Shown here: positions 54,132 to 63,912 of the stretch, one piece after another | Position numbering within the stretch: the first letter of the stretch is position 1 | Layout: each line of letters begins with the position of its first letter | NCBI RefSeq assembly: GCF_001580615.1 | Contig: NZ_LHZC01000038.1 | Span: 1 to 64,000, forward strand | Length of the DNA stretch: 64,000 nt | Direction of reading: 5' to 3' | From: Acetobacter malorum | GTDB taxonomy: Bacteria > Pseudomonadota > Alphaproteobacteria > Acetobacterales > Acetobacteraceae | Translations under genes and position numbers: made by a program | Notes under the pieces: model-generated | Database searches by the model: none | What the model saw: the letters and a program-made list of their open reading frames with translations, nothing else | Told to the model about the DNA's origin: nothing

Positions 54132-54650
54132 ATGCAGCAGGAAGCTCCCGGCTCTGCGGTCATCTCTCTTCTGGTCGATAATGAAAGCGGGGCACTCGCC
54201 CGTATTGTCGGCCTGTTCTCCGGCCGCGGCTACAATATCCGCAGCCTGACGGTGGCTCCGGTGGACGAGCATGGCAAGCAGTCCCGCGTGAATATTGTGA
54301 CCACCGGCTCTCTGGCCGATATCCGGCAGATCAAGGCACAGGTGGAGCGGCTGGTGCCGGTCTCCCGCGTGGCGGATCTGACGGCGGATGGCCCGCACGT
54401 TGCGCGTGAGATGGCGATGATCAAAGTCGTCTCCTCTGGCGAACCCCGTACCGAAGCACTGCGCATTGCGCAGGCGTTCCGGGCGCGGGCGGTGGATACA
54501 ACGGCCTCGTCCTTCGTGTTCGAGCTGACGGGGTCTACCGACAAACTTGACAGTTTCATCGAGCTGATGCGTCCGCTTGGGCTAGTTGAGGTCTCCCGTA
54601 CCGGAGTCGCCGCAATCTGCCGCGGCCCCCAGACGATTCAGTCCCTCTGA
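54132..54650 (+). CDS. ilvN: acetolactate synthase small (regulatory) subunit
   Basis: The 172-residue protein has an N-terminal ACT domain (AVISLLVDNESGALARIVGLFSGRGYNIRSLTVAPV) that binds valine for feedback inhibition, and a C-terminal domain (GLVEVSRTGVAAICRG). The frame is open to 54087; the ATG at 54132, after AGGAAA, matches the family start. It lies in the ilvB-ilvN-ilvC operon. Confidence 0.95.
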   Translation: MQQEAPGSAVISLLVDNESGALARIVGLFSGRGYNIRSLTVAPVDEHGKQSRVNIVTTGSLADIRQIKAQVERLVPVSRVADLTADGPHVAREMAMIKVVSSGEPRTEALRIAQAFRARAVDTTASSFVFELTGSTDKLDSFIELMRPLGLVEVSRTGVAAICRGPQTIQSL

Positions 54651-54688
54651 AGGTGAAAGAGCAGAGTGTTCGCGCTCTGACAGAATAA

Positions 54689-55726
<1,038 letters not shown>

Positions 55727-55754
55727 GAAGACAACCAGCTTCTGGTTTGCTTCA

Positions 55755-55793
55755 AAAAAAGGGCCTGTCGGTTAATCCGGCAGGCCCTTTTTT
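55755..55793. terminator. strong bidirectional terminator after ilvC
   Basis: The stem aaaaaagggcctg 55755-55767 pairs with caggccctttttt 55781-55793, with additional inner C/G pairs. It begins 28 bases after ilvC and ends 5 bases before the stop of the opposing HAD phosphatase gene. Confidence 0.95.
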
Positions 55794-55798
55794 ATGCC

Positions 55799-57079
55799 TT
55801 AAGGCAGGCTGGGGCTGGTTTCTCCCAGAAAGATGCTGGCCTCATCCGGACGCCATTCCCCGGTATTTTCGTCCCGCCCTTGTAGCACAAGGCGCGGGGT
55901 TGCGGTGCCGCGCTGTTTAACGGCTTCTTGCAGGAACGGCTGCATGTCCGCAGTCTGTTTGCGATTAATCAGGCAGCACAGCCGGGTTTCCGGAAAAGCT
56001 GAGAGCAGGTGGCCCGAGCTGTCTTCCCCCGCAAAAATAATCAACGGCGGTTGTTTGCGGTGGGCCAGATGAGTGCGGAGGATTGTGGTTTTGCCCACCC
56101 CGAACGGGAACGGATAATTCGCTTCCTCCGTCGTGCCATACAGCTTTTTACGCTGGGTGAGGCGCGCGCCAAAAATATGCTCGCGGCGTAAATTGTAGCC
56201 ATATTCTGCTGACGTTGCGAAAATGGCGACGCTTTCTTCCAGCGAGGATGTGCAGATGACCGGGTCGATGCCCTGTTCCTGCAAAATTTGGAACAGGTCC
56301 GCCATTTCCGGCGTCAGGCGGAGGGCCTGCGTGATGGTCACGCTCAGTGGGCCGGTTCTGCCGGGACGGCTGGCCGGGCTTTTCCATGTGACGCGCTCAA
56401 TGGATTGGCCAAGCGCGCTCTCATTAGCCGCACGGGTGAGGGCGACCACATCCTGCACGGTCTGGCCTGCCAGCAGGCGGATCAGCCCGCGCTGGGCCAC
56501 TTCTTCCCCGTGTATGGCGCGTAAGGCCTGATGATACAGCGCCATTCTGGCCCGGAAGGCCTGCAGGGCTGGATCATCCGCCAGTTCTTCACGCGGCAGC
56601 GGGTGCGGCATATGGCCGTAATGCGCGGCAAGAGCGCGGTAGTCTTCCAGAATATCCTGTATCAGCTCAGAAAAAATAATGGGCTGACCAGCGAGGTTTT
56701 TAAACGGGGCTGGGAGAGGATGCTCTGAGCCACCGACGTGCAGAAGATGCCGGAACTGCTCGGCTGGTAGCAGGAAGCTGAAATGCTCCAGCATGAAGTG
56801 GAAGAGGGTTTCCTGCACGTTACCGACAATCGCGGTCTCGTCCCAGTCAAACACCGCATAGGGGCGCTGGTTGGCATCATACCCTTCGGAATAGTGGCCG
56901 TGTGCGTCCATCACGCTTTGCAGGGCAGCCCGTGTGGCGGGAGCCCACTTTAGGACTTCCAGCGTTGGAGGCGGCACATCTGAGGTCATGATGGGCGTTG
57001 AAGCCCGAGCAATGCGCGGGGCGGCCAGCAGGCCGGTCAGGCCAAGACCAAAAGAGCGGCGGGAGAGAGACGGCAACAT
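55799..57079 (-). CDS. Tat-type HAD-family phosphatase
   Basis: The 426-residue protein begins SRRSFGLGLTGLLAAPRIARA, a twin-arginine signal sequence. It has HAD motif I FDWDETAIVGN, with the nucleophile and acid Asp (DxDxT), and later TSSLEESVAIF and IIFAGEDSSGHLLSAF, consistent with motifs II to IV. It resembles periplasmic phosphorylcholine-phosphatase-like HAD enzymes. The frame is open to 57154; the ATG at 57079 (MLPSLSRRSF) places the signal at the N-terminus. Substrate unknown. Confidence 0.82.
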   Translation of the reverse strand: MLPSLSRRSFGLGLTGLLAAPRIARASTPIMTSDVPPPTLEVLKWAPATRAALQSVMDAHGHYSEGYDANQRPYAVFDWDETAIVGNVQETLFHFMLEHFSFLLPAEQFRHLLHVGGSEHPLPAPFKNLAGQPIIFSELIQDILEDYRALAAHYGHMPHPLPREELADDPALQAFRARMALYHQALRAIHGEEVAQRGLIRLLAGQTVQDVVALTRAANESALGQSIERVTWKSPASRPGRTGPLSVTITQALRLTPEMADLFQILQEQGIDPVICTSSLEESVAIFATSAEYGYNLRREHIFGARLTQRKKLYGTTEEANYPFPFGVGKTTILRTHLAHRKQPPLIIFAGEDSSGHLLSAFPETRLCCLINRKQTADMQPFLQEAVKQRGTATPRLVLQGRDENTGEWRPDEASIFLGETSPSLP

Positions 57080-57286
57080 ACGGTTTCCGGACTGTCGAAC
57101 ACTGATTTGATCAAAACTGATGGGAAGAGTGCCTGATGTTCCGGGGGCTGTCACGGCCCGAAAGCTGGAAAGTGTTTAATCTGGAAAGTGCGAGGGAACT
57201 GGTGGGCAGGAGCTAAGCACACGCTTCGTGCAGGCGGGGGCACGCCGTGTTCCAGATGTGCCGTATGGGAGCCAGAAAGGCAGCCG

Positions 57287-57928
57287 TTAGAGGCGAGGCA
57301 TGAGGGGTGCAGAAGAGCACAGCGTTACGCCAGCATCTTGCAGTCTGGTGAGGGTTGGCGTGAGGTCTGAAGCAATGCCCTGGCAGGCGTCTGTAATGAC
57401 CACCGTCTGAAAGCCTGCCGTCCGGGCATCCAGCGCGGAAGCCTGCACACAGTAATCAAGCGCCAGTCCGCACACAAAAACCCGGGTCATGCCGTGATGC
57501 TGCAACAGGGTGGCCAGTGATGTTCCCTGCGCGTCCGCACCGCCAAACGCGGAGTAACTGTCCTGATCGGTCTGCGTGCCTTTGAAGACGGCCAGTGTGT
57601 TGGCCGGCAGGGGCAGGTCAGCGGCCAGTGCAGCACCCTGTGTGTGTGCGATGCAATGGGGCGGCCAGTCGCCAGCCGGGGTCGCTGTTTTAAAAGAGAC
57701 GTGCTGCGCCGGGTGCCAGTCCTGCGAGGTGACAATCAGGCCAAAGGGGAGCCGGAGCAGTTCTCTAATAACAGGCAGAATGGCATCGCCTTCCGGCACG
57801 GCGAGCGCGCCGCCGGGCAGAAAATCATTCTGCACGTCAATAATCAGCAGCGCGTCAGATGGGCCGGGGGTCAGTCCTGCCGTATCGGATGCGGATGTGT
57901 GCAGAAGAGGGTGGGAGCCTGATGTCAT
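57287..57928 (-). CDS. pncA: nicotinamidase/pyrazinamidase
   Basis: PncA hydrolyses nicotinamide to nicotinate for NAD salvage. The 213-residue isochorismatase-fold protein has the catalytic triad: Asp in LIIDVQNDFLPGGALAV, Lys in LAVFKGTQ and Cys in GLALDYCVQASALDA. The metal site is QDWHPAQHVSF. The frame is open to 58012; I take the ATG at 57928, spaced correctly from AGAGG. It is the last gene of a leftward set with gltX, an unknown gene and pncB. Confidence 0.92.
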   Translation of the reverse strand: MTSGSHPLLHTSASDTAGLTPGPSDALLIIDVQNDFLPGGALAVPEGDAILPVIRELLRLPFGLIVTSQDWHPAQHVSFKTATPAGDWPPHCIAHTQGAALAADLPLPANTLAVFKGTQTDQDSYSAFGGADAQGTSLATLLQHHGMTRVFVCGLALDYCVQASALDARTAGFQTVVITDACQGIASDLTPTLTRLQDAGVTLCSSAPLMPRL

Positions 57929-57965
57929 GGGACACATCCTCTTCTGCTCGAGCCTTGATGGGCTT

Positions 57966-59297
57966 TTAGGCGTTTCCGGGAACCAGACGGGAGAGAGCGC
58001 GGGCGCGGCCAATCAGCGGCAGAAGGTCGCTGAGTTCCGGGCCATGTTCCTCACCTGTCAGTGCCAGACGCAGGGGGCGGAACAGAGCTTTGCCGGAGCG
58101 GCCTGTCTGCTCACGCAGGGCGGTCGTCCAGCCTTTCCAGGTTGTGGTGTCCCACGGTTCCGCAGGCAGCAGGTCAGCAGCTTGCTTCAGGAAGTCCTGT
58201 TCGTCTTCCTGCACGGGCGGGATCAGCGTGCCATCGGTCACGGTGTGCCACAGGCGTGCTTCGGACAGCAGATCGAGATTGCCGCGGATGGCCAGCCAGA
58301 AGGCTTCGGTCGCGCCTTCCGGCAGACGGTCCTTCACGGCGTCAAACGGAAGCTGGCCCAGCAGCTTGTGGTTGAGCCCCAGCATCTGGTGCGTGTCAAA
58401 GCGCGCAGCAGAGCGGGAGATGTGGGAAATATCGTACACCGCAGCCTGCTCGGCAAACGGCAGCAGAACCGGATCATCCGAACTGCCGAGGCGGGCCAGA
58501 TAGGAAATCAGTGCTTCGGCCTCAATACCATCCTGCCGCAGGGTGCGCAGAGAGAGCGCATCAAAGCGTTTGGAAAGCTTGCCGCCGTTTTCATCCAGCA
58601 GCAGCGGCAGATGGGCAAAGCGGAAATGGTCCGGGCGGGCGCCAAGGGCTTCTGCAATATCCAGCTGCACGCCGGTGTTGGTCACATGGTCTTCGCCACG
58701 GATGATGTGGGTGACGTCTGTTTCCAGATCATCCACCACAGAGGCCAGTGTGTAGAGCACGGTGCCATCGGTGCGGACCAGAACCGGGTCGGACACGGAT
58801 GGGAGTTTGACCTGACAGTCGCCCATCACCAGATCGCGCCAGCGAACAACAGTATCAGACAGTTTGAAGCGCCAGTAAGGCACCTTACCGTTGGCTTCTG
58901 CGGAGGCACGCTGCTCTGGCGTCAGCTTCAGCATGGCGCGGTCATAGACCGGGGCGCGACGCTGGCGGATCTGCGTTTCCCGCTTGGCGGCGAGTTCATA
59001 TTCGCTTTCAAAGCAGGGATAGAGGCGGCCAGAGGCCTTCAGCTTCTTGATGGCCTGCGCGTAGCGGTCCAGCCGCTCGGTCTGGCGGAAGGTTTCATCC
59101 CACGTAATGCCCATCCACGTCAGATCCGTGCGGATGGCCTCAACGTGGCTCTCGCGGGACCGCTCTGTGTCCGTATCATCAATACGGAGCTGAAAGCTGC
59201 CACCGTGGCGGCGGGCAAACAGAGCATTAGCAAGAGCAAGACGGGCATTGCCAACATGCAGCATGCCGGTGGGGCTGGGCGCAAAACGAAGCTTCAT
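57966..59297 (-). CDS. gltX: glutamate--tRNA ligase
   Basis: The 443-residue class I synthetase has the HIGH-type motif RFAPSPTGMLHVGNARLALANAL, the IDDTDTERS block and the KMSKS equivalent GGKLSKR. Its C-terminal half holds the alpha-helical anticodon-binding cage (RALTGEEHGPEL region). Alphaproteobacteria often carry two GltX proteins; this one looks like the shorter paralogue type. It is transcribed left, between a 135-residue unknown gene and pncA. Confidence 0.95.
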   Translation of the reverse strand: MKLRFAPSPTGMLHVGNARLALANALFARRHGGSFQLRIDDTDTERSRESHVEAIRTDLTWMGITWDETFRQTERLDRYAQAIKKLKASGRLYPCFESEYELAAKRETQIRQRRAPVYDRAMLKLTPEQRASAEANGKVPYWRFKLSDTVVRWRDLVMGDCQVKLPSVSDPVLVRTDGTVLYTLASVVDDLETDVTHIIRGEDHVTNTGVQLDIAEALGARPDHFRFAHLPLLLDENGGKLSKRFDALSLRTLRQDGIEAEALISYLARLGSSDDPVLLPFAEQAAVYDISHISRSAARFDTHQMLGLNHKLLGQLPFDAVKDRLPEGATEAFWLAIRGNLDLLSEARLWHTVTDGTLIPPVQEDEQDFLKQAADLLPAEPWDTTTWKGWTTALREQTGRSGKALFRPLRLALTGEEHGPELSDLLPLIGRARALSRLVPGNA

Positions 59298-59356
59298 GGG
59301 GTCTCTATGCCGTGGGCAGAGGCGAAATACCAGCCTCCGCCAGATTTAGAATGGGT

Positions 59357-59764
59357 TTAGTGGAAAGAAGGCTCTTCCGGCTCGCCGGGCAGGTTCTCGT
59401 CGGCGTCTTCATCTTCCACCAGACGCCGGGGGTCGAGGGCGCGCCAGTCGCGTTCCATCGGGGTAGCGCGGGTGGCCGCAAAGTCATCCAGCTCGTTGGC
59501 GGAAGACCAGCCACTGTCTCCGGCATCAATCACAAGGGCGTCTTCCCCAAAGCTCATCCAGGCTGTCAGCACATCTTTCGCGGAGGAGCCGGGCATGCGG
59601 CACCGCTCCACGCTGTCCCGCACATAGGTGCGGGCAAAGGCGTTGGCATGGGCCAGATCATGAAAGCCGCCAACTTCTTCAGAAATATTATCTTCCGCAC
59701 CGCCGGACAGATCCAGAATGCGCACGCGCCACGTTTTGTCCTCAGGGGAGGGGGTGTCCGTCAT
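59357..59764 (-). CDS. conserved-looking protein of unknown function in the pncB-gltX gap
   Basis: The 135-residue product is acidic with no signal peptide or membrane segment. It shows WRVRILDLSGGAEDN near the start and ANAFARTYVRDSVERCRMPGSSAKDVL in the middle, the latter hinting at a small DNA/RNA- or protein-binding helix. The tail is rich in Glu and Asp. Its start codon overlaps the pncB stop (ATGA), so it is translationally coupled to pncB. I recognise no family. Confidence 0.7.
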   Translation of the reverse strand: MTDTPSPEDKTWRVRILDLSGGAEDNISEEVGGFHDLAHANAFARTYVRDSVERCRMPGSSAKDVLTAWMSFGEDALVIDAGDSGWSSANELDDFAATRATPMERDWRALDPRRLVEDEDADENLPGEPEEPSFH

Positions 59765-60963
59765 GCCTCTTTGCCTTTCTGTGTCTTCTGTGCGGACGGG
59801 AGCAGAAACTCACGCCCGATTTTTACGCGTTCCACGCCGTTATAGGAGACAATATCGGCTGTGGCGTAGGTTTCGTTCCATCGGTCAGGGATAAAAGATC
59901 CGGTGCCGACAATATCAATGGGTGCCCGCGCATCCGCCATACAGGCACATTTGGTCACGCCAAAGCCGGAGGATGCGATGATCTTCACCTGCGGGAAGCC
60001 CGCCTCATCCAGCGCATCCCGCATCCGCCACACCGCGGCCGCTGAGACACCGGTGCCAATCAGATAGCGGAGTTCGGAGTCTGAGCGATAGCGGCGTAAC
60101 GACTCCGGGGCGTGCCGGTCCAGCACCGCGTAGGAGAGCTGCGGATTCAGCCCTTCCAGAAAGCGGCCGCCGTGGGTGTCCAGCCGCATGGCCAGACGCC
60201 CCTCTGCCGCAAGGTGCGGGAAGCGACGGCAGACGGCCAGCGCATCCGTAATTTCCTGCCCGAAATAGTCTACCAGCACGACCAGCGTCGCATCGGGATA
60301 CATCTCGTGGAACATTTCCGCCGCGCGCACGGTGGAGCCCGCATAGCCAATAAGGGCGTGCGGCATGGTGCCTGCGCCGTCTTTGGTGCCGAAAAAGGGC
60401 GCTACGGCATCATTCGCGGTACCGACAAAGCCCGTCGCACCATCGCGCTGTGCGGCACGGCCACCGACGGAAGCGGCATAGGCCATGAGTTCCTGCATCT
60501 CGAACCCGGCGCAGTGGCGGGCATCCATGGCCAGAAATCTGGTCTGAGGCAGGGAAATAGCAATCTGATAGGCCCGATGCGCCGCAACGCATGGGCTGCC
60601 AAGCTTTTGCAGCAGCAGCGTTTCAAGGTCTGCCAGATGGGTGAAGGAGCCGGTGATATAGACCAGCGGCTCACCCGCGCCGACCCAGTCGCCTTCCGGG
60701 TGGATCAGATCAACCGAATAGGGGCTGTTACGTTCTGCCATGACGTTTTTCAGCCATTCCAGCATCAGCCCCGGTGCGGAAATGACCGGACGGCGGATGA
60801 AGAAGGCATACGTCACCTGACAATCGCCAAAATGGGAGACAATTTCCCGCGTGCGATTGAAGTAGGAATCTGTCCGCGCATGAATGGTCGCGTCGGGCAG
60901 CGGGGCCGATGTGTAAGCCGTTGTCAGGCCGGGCGCATCCGTGCCCTGGGGGGAATGCGTCAT
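59761..60963 (-). CDS. pncB: nicotinate phosphoribosyltransferase
   Basis: PncB makes nicotinate mononucleotide from nicotinate and PRPP. The 400-residue protein shows TDSYFNRTREIV and TYAFFIRRPVI near the start, FEMQELMAYAASVGGRAAQRDGATGFVGTANDAVAPFFG, and the phosphate-binding loops IIASSGFGVTKC and VGTGSFIPDRW. It belongs to the PncB-like branch. The frame is open to 61032; the ATG at 60963 is chosen. It pairs functionally with pncA, 2.6 kb further along. Confidence 0.92.
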   Translation of the reverse strand: MTHSPQGTDAPGLTTAYTSAPLPDATIHARTDSYFNRTREIVSHFGDCQVTYAFFIRRPVISAPGLMLEWLKNVMAERNSPYSVDLIHPEGDWVGAGEPLVYITGSFTHLADLETLLLQKLGSPCVAAHRAYQIAISLPQTRFLAMDARHCAGFEMQELMAYAASVGGRAAQRDGATGFVGTANDAVAPFFGTKDGAGTMPHALIGYAGSTVRAAEMFHEMYPDATLVVLVDYFGQEITDALAVCRRFPHLAAEGRLAMRLDTHGGRFLEGLNPQLSYAVLDRHAPESLRRYRSDSELRYLIGTGVSAAAVWRMRDALDEAGFPQVKIIASSGFGVTKCACMADARAPIDIVGTGSFIPDRWNETYATADIVSYNGVERVKIGREFLLPSAQKTQKGKEA

Positions 60964-61070
60964 ACTCTCAGCGCTCCGTTCCGGTTTTTGGTGCACGGAT
61001 GATGGTCTGTTCGGAGGGTGCGGTAAAGGCACCCCCCCGGTTCTGTGATCACAGACCAGTCAGTCAGGTT

Positions 61071-62450
61071 TTAGCGTTTGCCGGTCAGCTCTTCCGCCAG
61101 CAGGAAGGCGATTTCCAGAGACTGTTCGGCATTCAGGCGCGGGTCACAGAAGGTCTCGTAGCGGCTGCCAAGATCATCTTCTGTCAGGCAGTTTGCACCG
61201 CCCACGCATTCCGTCACGTTCTGGCCCGTCATTTCCAGATGCACGCCACCTGCATGCACGCCCTCAGCCTTGCTGACATCAAAGAAGCCTTTGATTTCCT
61301 TCATGATGGCATCAAAGGAACGCGTCTTCACCTTGTGGGAGGTGGAGATGGTGTTGCCGTGCATCGGGTCTGTCAGCCAGGTCACGGTGCGGCCCGTGCC
61401 TTTCACAGCGCGCATCAGCTGCGGCAGGTGGTTGCCCAGCTTTTCAGCACCCATGCGGGAGATCAGGGTAATGCGCCCGGCTTCATCCTGCGGGTTGAGG
61501 ATTTCCAGAAGCTGTTCCAGATCATCAATGCTGGTGGTGGGACCAACCTTGATGCCGATGGGGTTGCGCACGCCGCGCAGGAATTCCACATGCGCGCCGT
61601 CCGGCTGGCGGGTGCGGTCCCCAATCCACACAAAATGTGCAGAGCAGTCATACCATTCGCCAGACGTGGAATCGATGCGGGTGAGCGCCTGCTCATAAGG
61701 CAGCAGCAGCGCTTCATGCGAGGTGTAGAATTCTGTCTCGTCCACCTGCGGGGCGGAGGCGGCATCAATGCCGCAGGCCTGCATGAAGGAGAGGGTCTCG
61801 CCAATCCGTTCGGCCATAACGCGGTAGCGGTCTGCCAGCGGGGAGCGTTCCACAAAGCCCAGATTCCAGCGGTGCACTTCATGCAGGTTGGCATAGCCAC
61901 CGCGAGAGAAGGCGCGCAGCAGGTTCTGAATACCGGTGGACTGGAAGTACCCAGTTTCCATGCGCAGCGGGTCCGGGATACGGGCTTCCGCCGTGAATTC
62001 CGGTCCGTTGATGATGTCGCCACGGTAGGACGGGAGCGTCACATCACCCTGCTTTTCCGTGTCGGATGAGCGCGGTTTGGCAAACTGGCCAGCCATCCGG
62101 CCCAGTTTGATAACCGGTACTTTGGCACCAAAGGTCAGCACAACCGCCATCTGTAGCAGAACGCGGAAGGTGTCGCGCACCACATCGGCCTTGAATTCAC
62201 CAAAGCTTTCCGCACAGGCACCGCCCTGCAGAACAAAGGCTTCACCCTTGGCGGCTTTTGCAAGCTGTGCGCGCAGGCGGCGCACTTCACCGGCAAATAC
62301 CAGCGGCGGGTAGGAACTCAGGCGGCCTTCAACCGCTTTTACCGCATCCTGATCCGGATAGGTGGGCATCTGCCGGACTGGAAACGACCGCCAGCTATCC
62401 GGCATCCAGGCTTTAGACGTCGGGTGGGGCTGGTTGAGCGAGGCACTCAT
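61071..62450 (-). CDS. aroG: class II DAHP synthase
   Basis: This enzyme condenses phosphoenolpyruvate and erythrose 4-phosphate to start the shikimate pathway. The 459-residue protein is of the plant-like class II (AroA-II) type: [39 protein letters not shown]-like [11 protein letters not shown] and [26 protein letters not shown]. An AGGAT ribosome binding site precedes the ATG at 62450. It feeds chorismate to pabB and possibly the UbiC-like protein in this window. Confidence 0.96.
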   Translation of the reverse strand: MSASLNQPHPTSKAWMPDSWRSFPVRQMPTYPDQDAVKAVEGRLSSYPPLVFAGEVRRLRAQLAKAAKGEAFVLQGGACAESFGEFKADVVRDTFRVLLQMAVVLTFGAKVPVIKLGRMAGQFAKPRSSDTEKQGDVTLPSYRGDIINGPEFTAEARIPDPLRMETGYFQSTGIQNLLRAFSRGGYANLHEVHRWNLGFVERSPLADRYRVMAERIGETLSFMQACGIDAASAPQVDETEFYTSHEALLLPYEQALTRIDSTSGEWYDCSAHFVWIGDRTRQPDGAHVEFLRGVRNPIGIKVGPTTSIDDLEQLLEILNPQDEAGRITLISRMGAEKLGNHLPQLMRAVKGTGRTVTWLTDPMHGNTISTSHKVKTRSFDAIMKEIKGFFDVSKAEGVHAGGVHLEMTGQNVTECVGGANCLTEDDLGSRYETFCDPRLNAEQSLEIAFLLAEELTGKR

Positions 62451-62865
62451 GGGTCGATCCTGTCTGTTCATACTGGAGATAAAAAAGGGAAGGCCTGATG
62501 GAAAAAGGAAGGGCCTTACACGTTCAGTAAGCGTGAAGGGGTGCCTTTATGTCTAAAACCGCCGCAATACGCAAATTTTCTTAAGGGAAAATGGGATCGT
62601 TCTTTAATGACTGCAATACGTATTGCGTATAGGGAATGGCGCCCGTGTGGCTGGCGTATGGCTGTTCCGGAGGTGAACCGGAACGGCAGACTTCCAATGT
62701 TTCCAGCATGATAGCTCTGGTCTGGCTGGTGGCGGTCCGCAGAACAGGATGAGATCAAAGCTGATTGGATTTTTTTGCGGGTTGGTGCGATACTGAGAAC
62801 TTGTCGCCCGCGCCAGTGTCTCTGAGTGCAGGTTATGGTTCATTTCTTTCGCGGGGTGACGCGCA
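62451..62865. other. 415-base intergenic region between aroG and a secreted-protein gene
   Basis: Divergent genes flank this stretch. It contains the 14-bp palindrome gcaatacgtattgc (62613-62626), a related gcaatacgca about 49 bases earlier, and a hairpin gctgttccgg 62661-62670 with ccggaacggc 62678-62687 (one T-G pair). I see no coding region or RNA gene I could support. Confidence 0.5.
62613..62626. promoter_or_regulatory. 14-bp perfect palindrome, possible operator
   Basis: gcaatacgtattgc reads identically on both strands. A partial copy (gcaatacgca) lies at 62564-62573, about five helical turns away. Between divergent genes this could bind a dimeric regulator, but no candidate is adjacent. 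Confidence 0.45.
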
Positions 62866-63258
62866 ATGGCGCAGCTGCGTAAACCATCTTTACTTCTGCT
62901 CACCGGGCTTTGCCTTGGTTTCAGTCTGGCAACCGGTCTGTCCGCTGCTCATGCTGATCCGGCGCTGACGCCTGATGACAATATTTCCTTCGGGGATGAC
63001 GCATCGTCTCAATCCGGCAAGAAATCTGCCGAAAAGAAGACTGTGCATGGTCACCGTAGCCTGCCGCCGGGTTATCAGGATGCGCCGTCCATGGAATTCA
63101 ACCACGGTGCCGACCCTGACCATCTGGCAAAAGTGCACCGTGATGCCGTGACGGGTTCTGACCTGTCCCGCTATGGCTCTGCGTATGAAAGCAGTGGCCC
63201 TTATGGCTCCGGCCAGCTCGGGGATTCCACCGGGAACGGCTGGGTTACGCCCCGCTAA
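62866..63258 (+). CDS. small secreted protein, function unknown
   Basis: The 130-residue product has a Sec signal peptide ending SAAHA before DPAL (about residue 30). The mature part is hydrophilic, rich in Ser, Gly, Asp and His, with no cysteine or known domain, and contains HGHRSLPPGYQDAPSMEFNHGADPDHLAKVHRDA. It is comparable in style, but not in sequence, to the secreted protein at 30608. It is monocistronic and converges on the YigZ gene. Confidence 0.75.
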   Translation: MAQLRKPSLLLLTGLCLGFSLATGLSAAHADPALTPDDNISFGDDASSQSGKKSAEKKTVHGHRSLPPGYQDAPSMEFNHGADPDHLAKVHRDAVTGSDLSRYGSAYESSGPYGSGQLGDSTGNGWVTPR

Positions 63259-63273
63259 TCTGGTGGTGGCGTG

Positions 63274-63309
63274 AAGCCTGCCTGCAATTAAGGATTGCGG
63301 GCGGGGCTT
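63274..63309. terminator. hairpin between convergent genes
   Basis: An extended stem pairs aagcctgcctgcaat 63274-63288 with 63294-63309 (bulges and G-T pairs) around a short loop. It lies 16 bases after the secreted-protein stop and directly beyond the YigZ stop. It lacks a long T-run. Confidence 0.55.
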
Positions 63310-63912
63310 CTAGTCCTCTTCCACGACGGCCACCGTGGTCTGACCACTGGTTAAATCCTGAATACGATGTGTGATCATCTCCTGCTGTTCCACTGGCAGG
63401 GTGAGCACAATCTGTGCGCCCGTGCTGTCAAACTCAGGTGGCGCACTCTCTGTGCCCGTCCAGTCCTGCATGCGGGCCTGTATGAGGGACAGAAGCGAAA
63501 ACGGGCAGTGAAAACTGAGCCGGATACGCTCAATCAGCTCTTCTTTCGGGGCTTCCCGCAAACATTCGGCTGCTGTGCCGCCATAGGCGCGCACAAGGCC
63601 GCCCGCGCCTAGTTTGACCCCGCCAAACCAGCGGGTGACGACAATGGCGACCAGATCCAGCTTTTGCGCTGTAATCATCTGTAAAATTGGCCGGCCTGCC
63701 GTGCCGGAAGGCTCGCCGGCATCATGGCAGCGGCAGTGGGGTCCAACCTGCCAGGCCCAGCAATGGTGGGTGGCGTCCGGCTCTGCTGCGGTAATGGCTG
63801 AAATAAACGCGTTTGCGTCTTCAATAGTGTGCACAGGTGCAGCGTTGGCCACAAACCGGCTTTTTTTGATCTCCCGTTCCAAGGTGTACGGGCCGGTGAG
63901 TGTTTCCGTCAT
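63310..63912 (-). CDS. yigZ: YigZ/IMPACT-family protein
   Basis: The 200-residue protein matches the YigZ family (UPF0029 N-terminal domain plus a DUF1949-like C-terminal ferredoxin fold): REIKKSRFVANAAPVHT, HHCWAWQVG, DAGEPSGTAGRPILQMI and VVTRWFGGVKLGAGGLVRAYGG. Eukaryotic IMPACT modulates GCN2; the bacterial role is unclear. The frame is open to 63987; the ATG at 63912 (MTETLTG) matches the family start. Confidence 0.92.
   Translation of the reverse strand: MTETLTGPYTLEREIKKSRFVANAAPVHTIEDANAFISAITAAEPDATHHCWAWQVGPHCRCHDAGEPSGTAGRPILQMITAQKLDLVAIVVTRWFGGVKLGAGGLVRAYGGTAAECLREAPKEELIERIRLSFHCPFSLLSLIQARMQDWTGTESAPPEFDSTGAQIVLTLPVEQQEMITHRIQDLTSGQTTVAVVEED

Noticed and set aside
52328-54163. 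Long minus-strand open frame (about 611 codons) opposite ilvB
   Set aside because: It is an antisense shadow of a high-G+C gene: no family resemblance, no ribosome binding site and full overlap with a certain gene.
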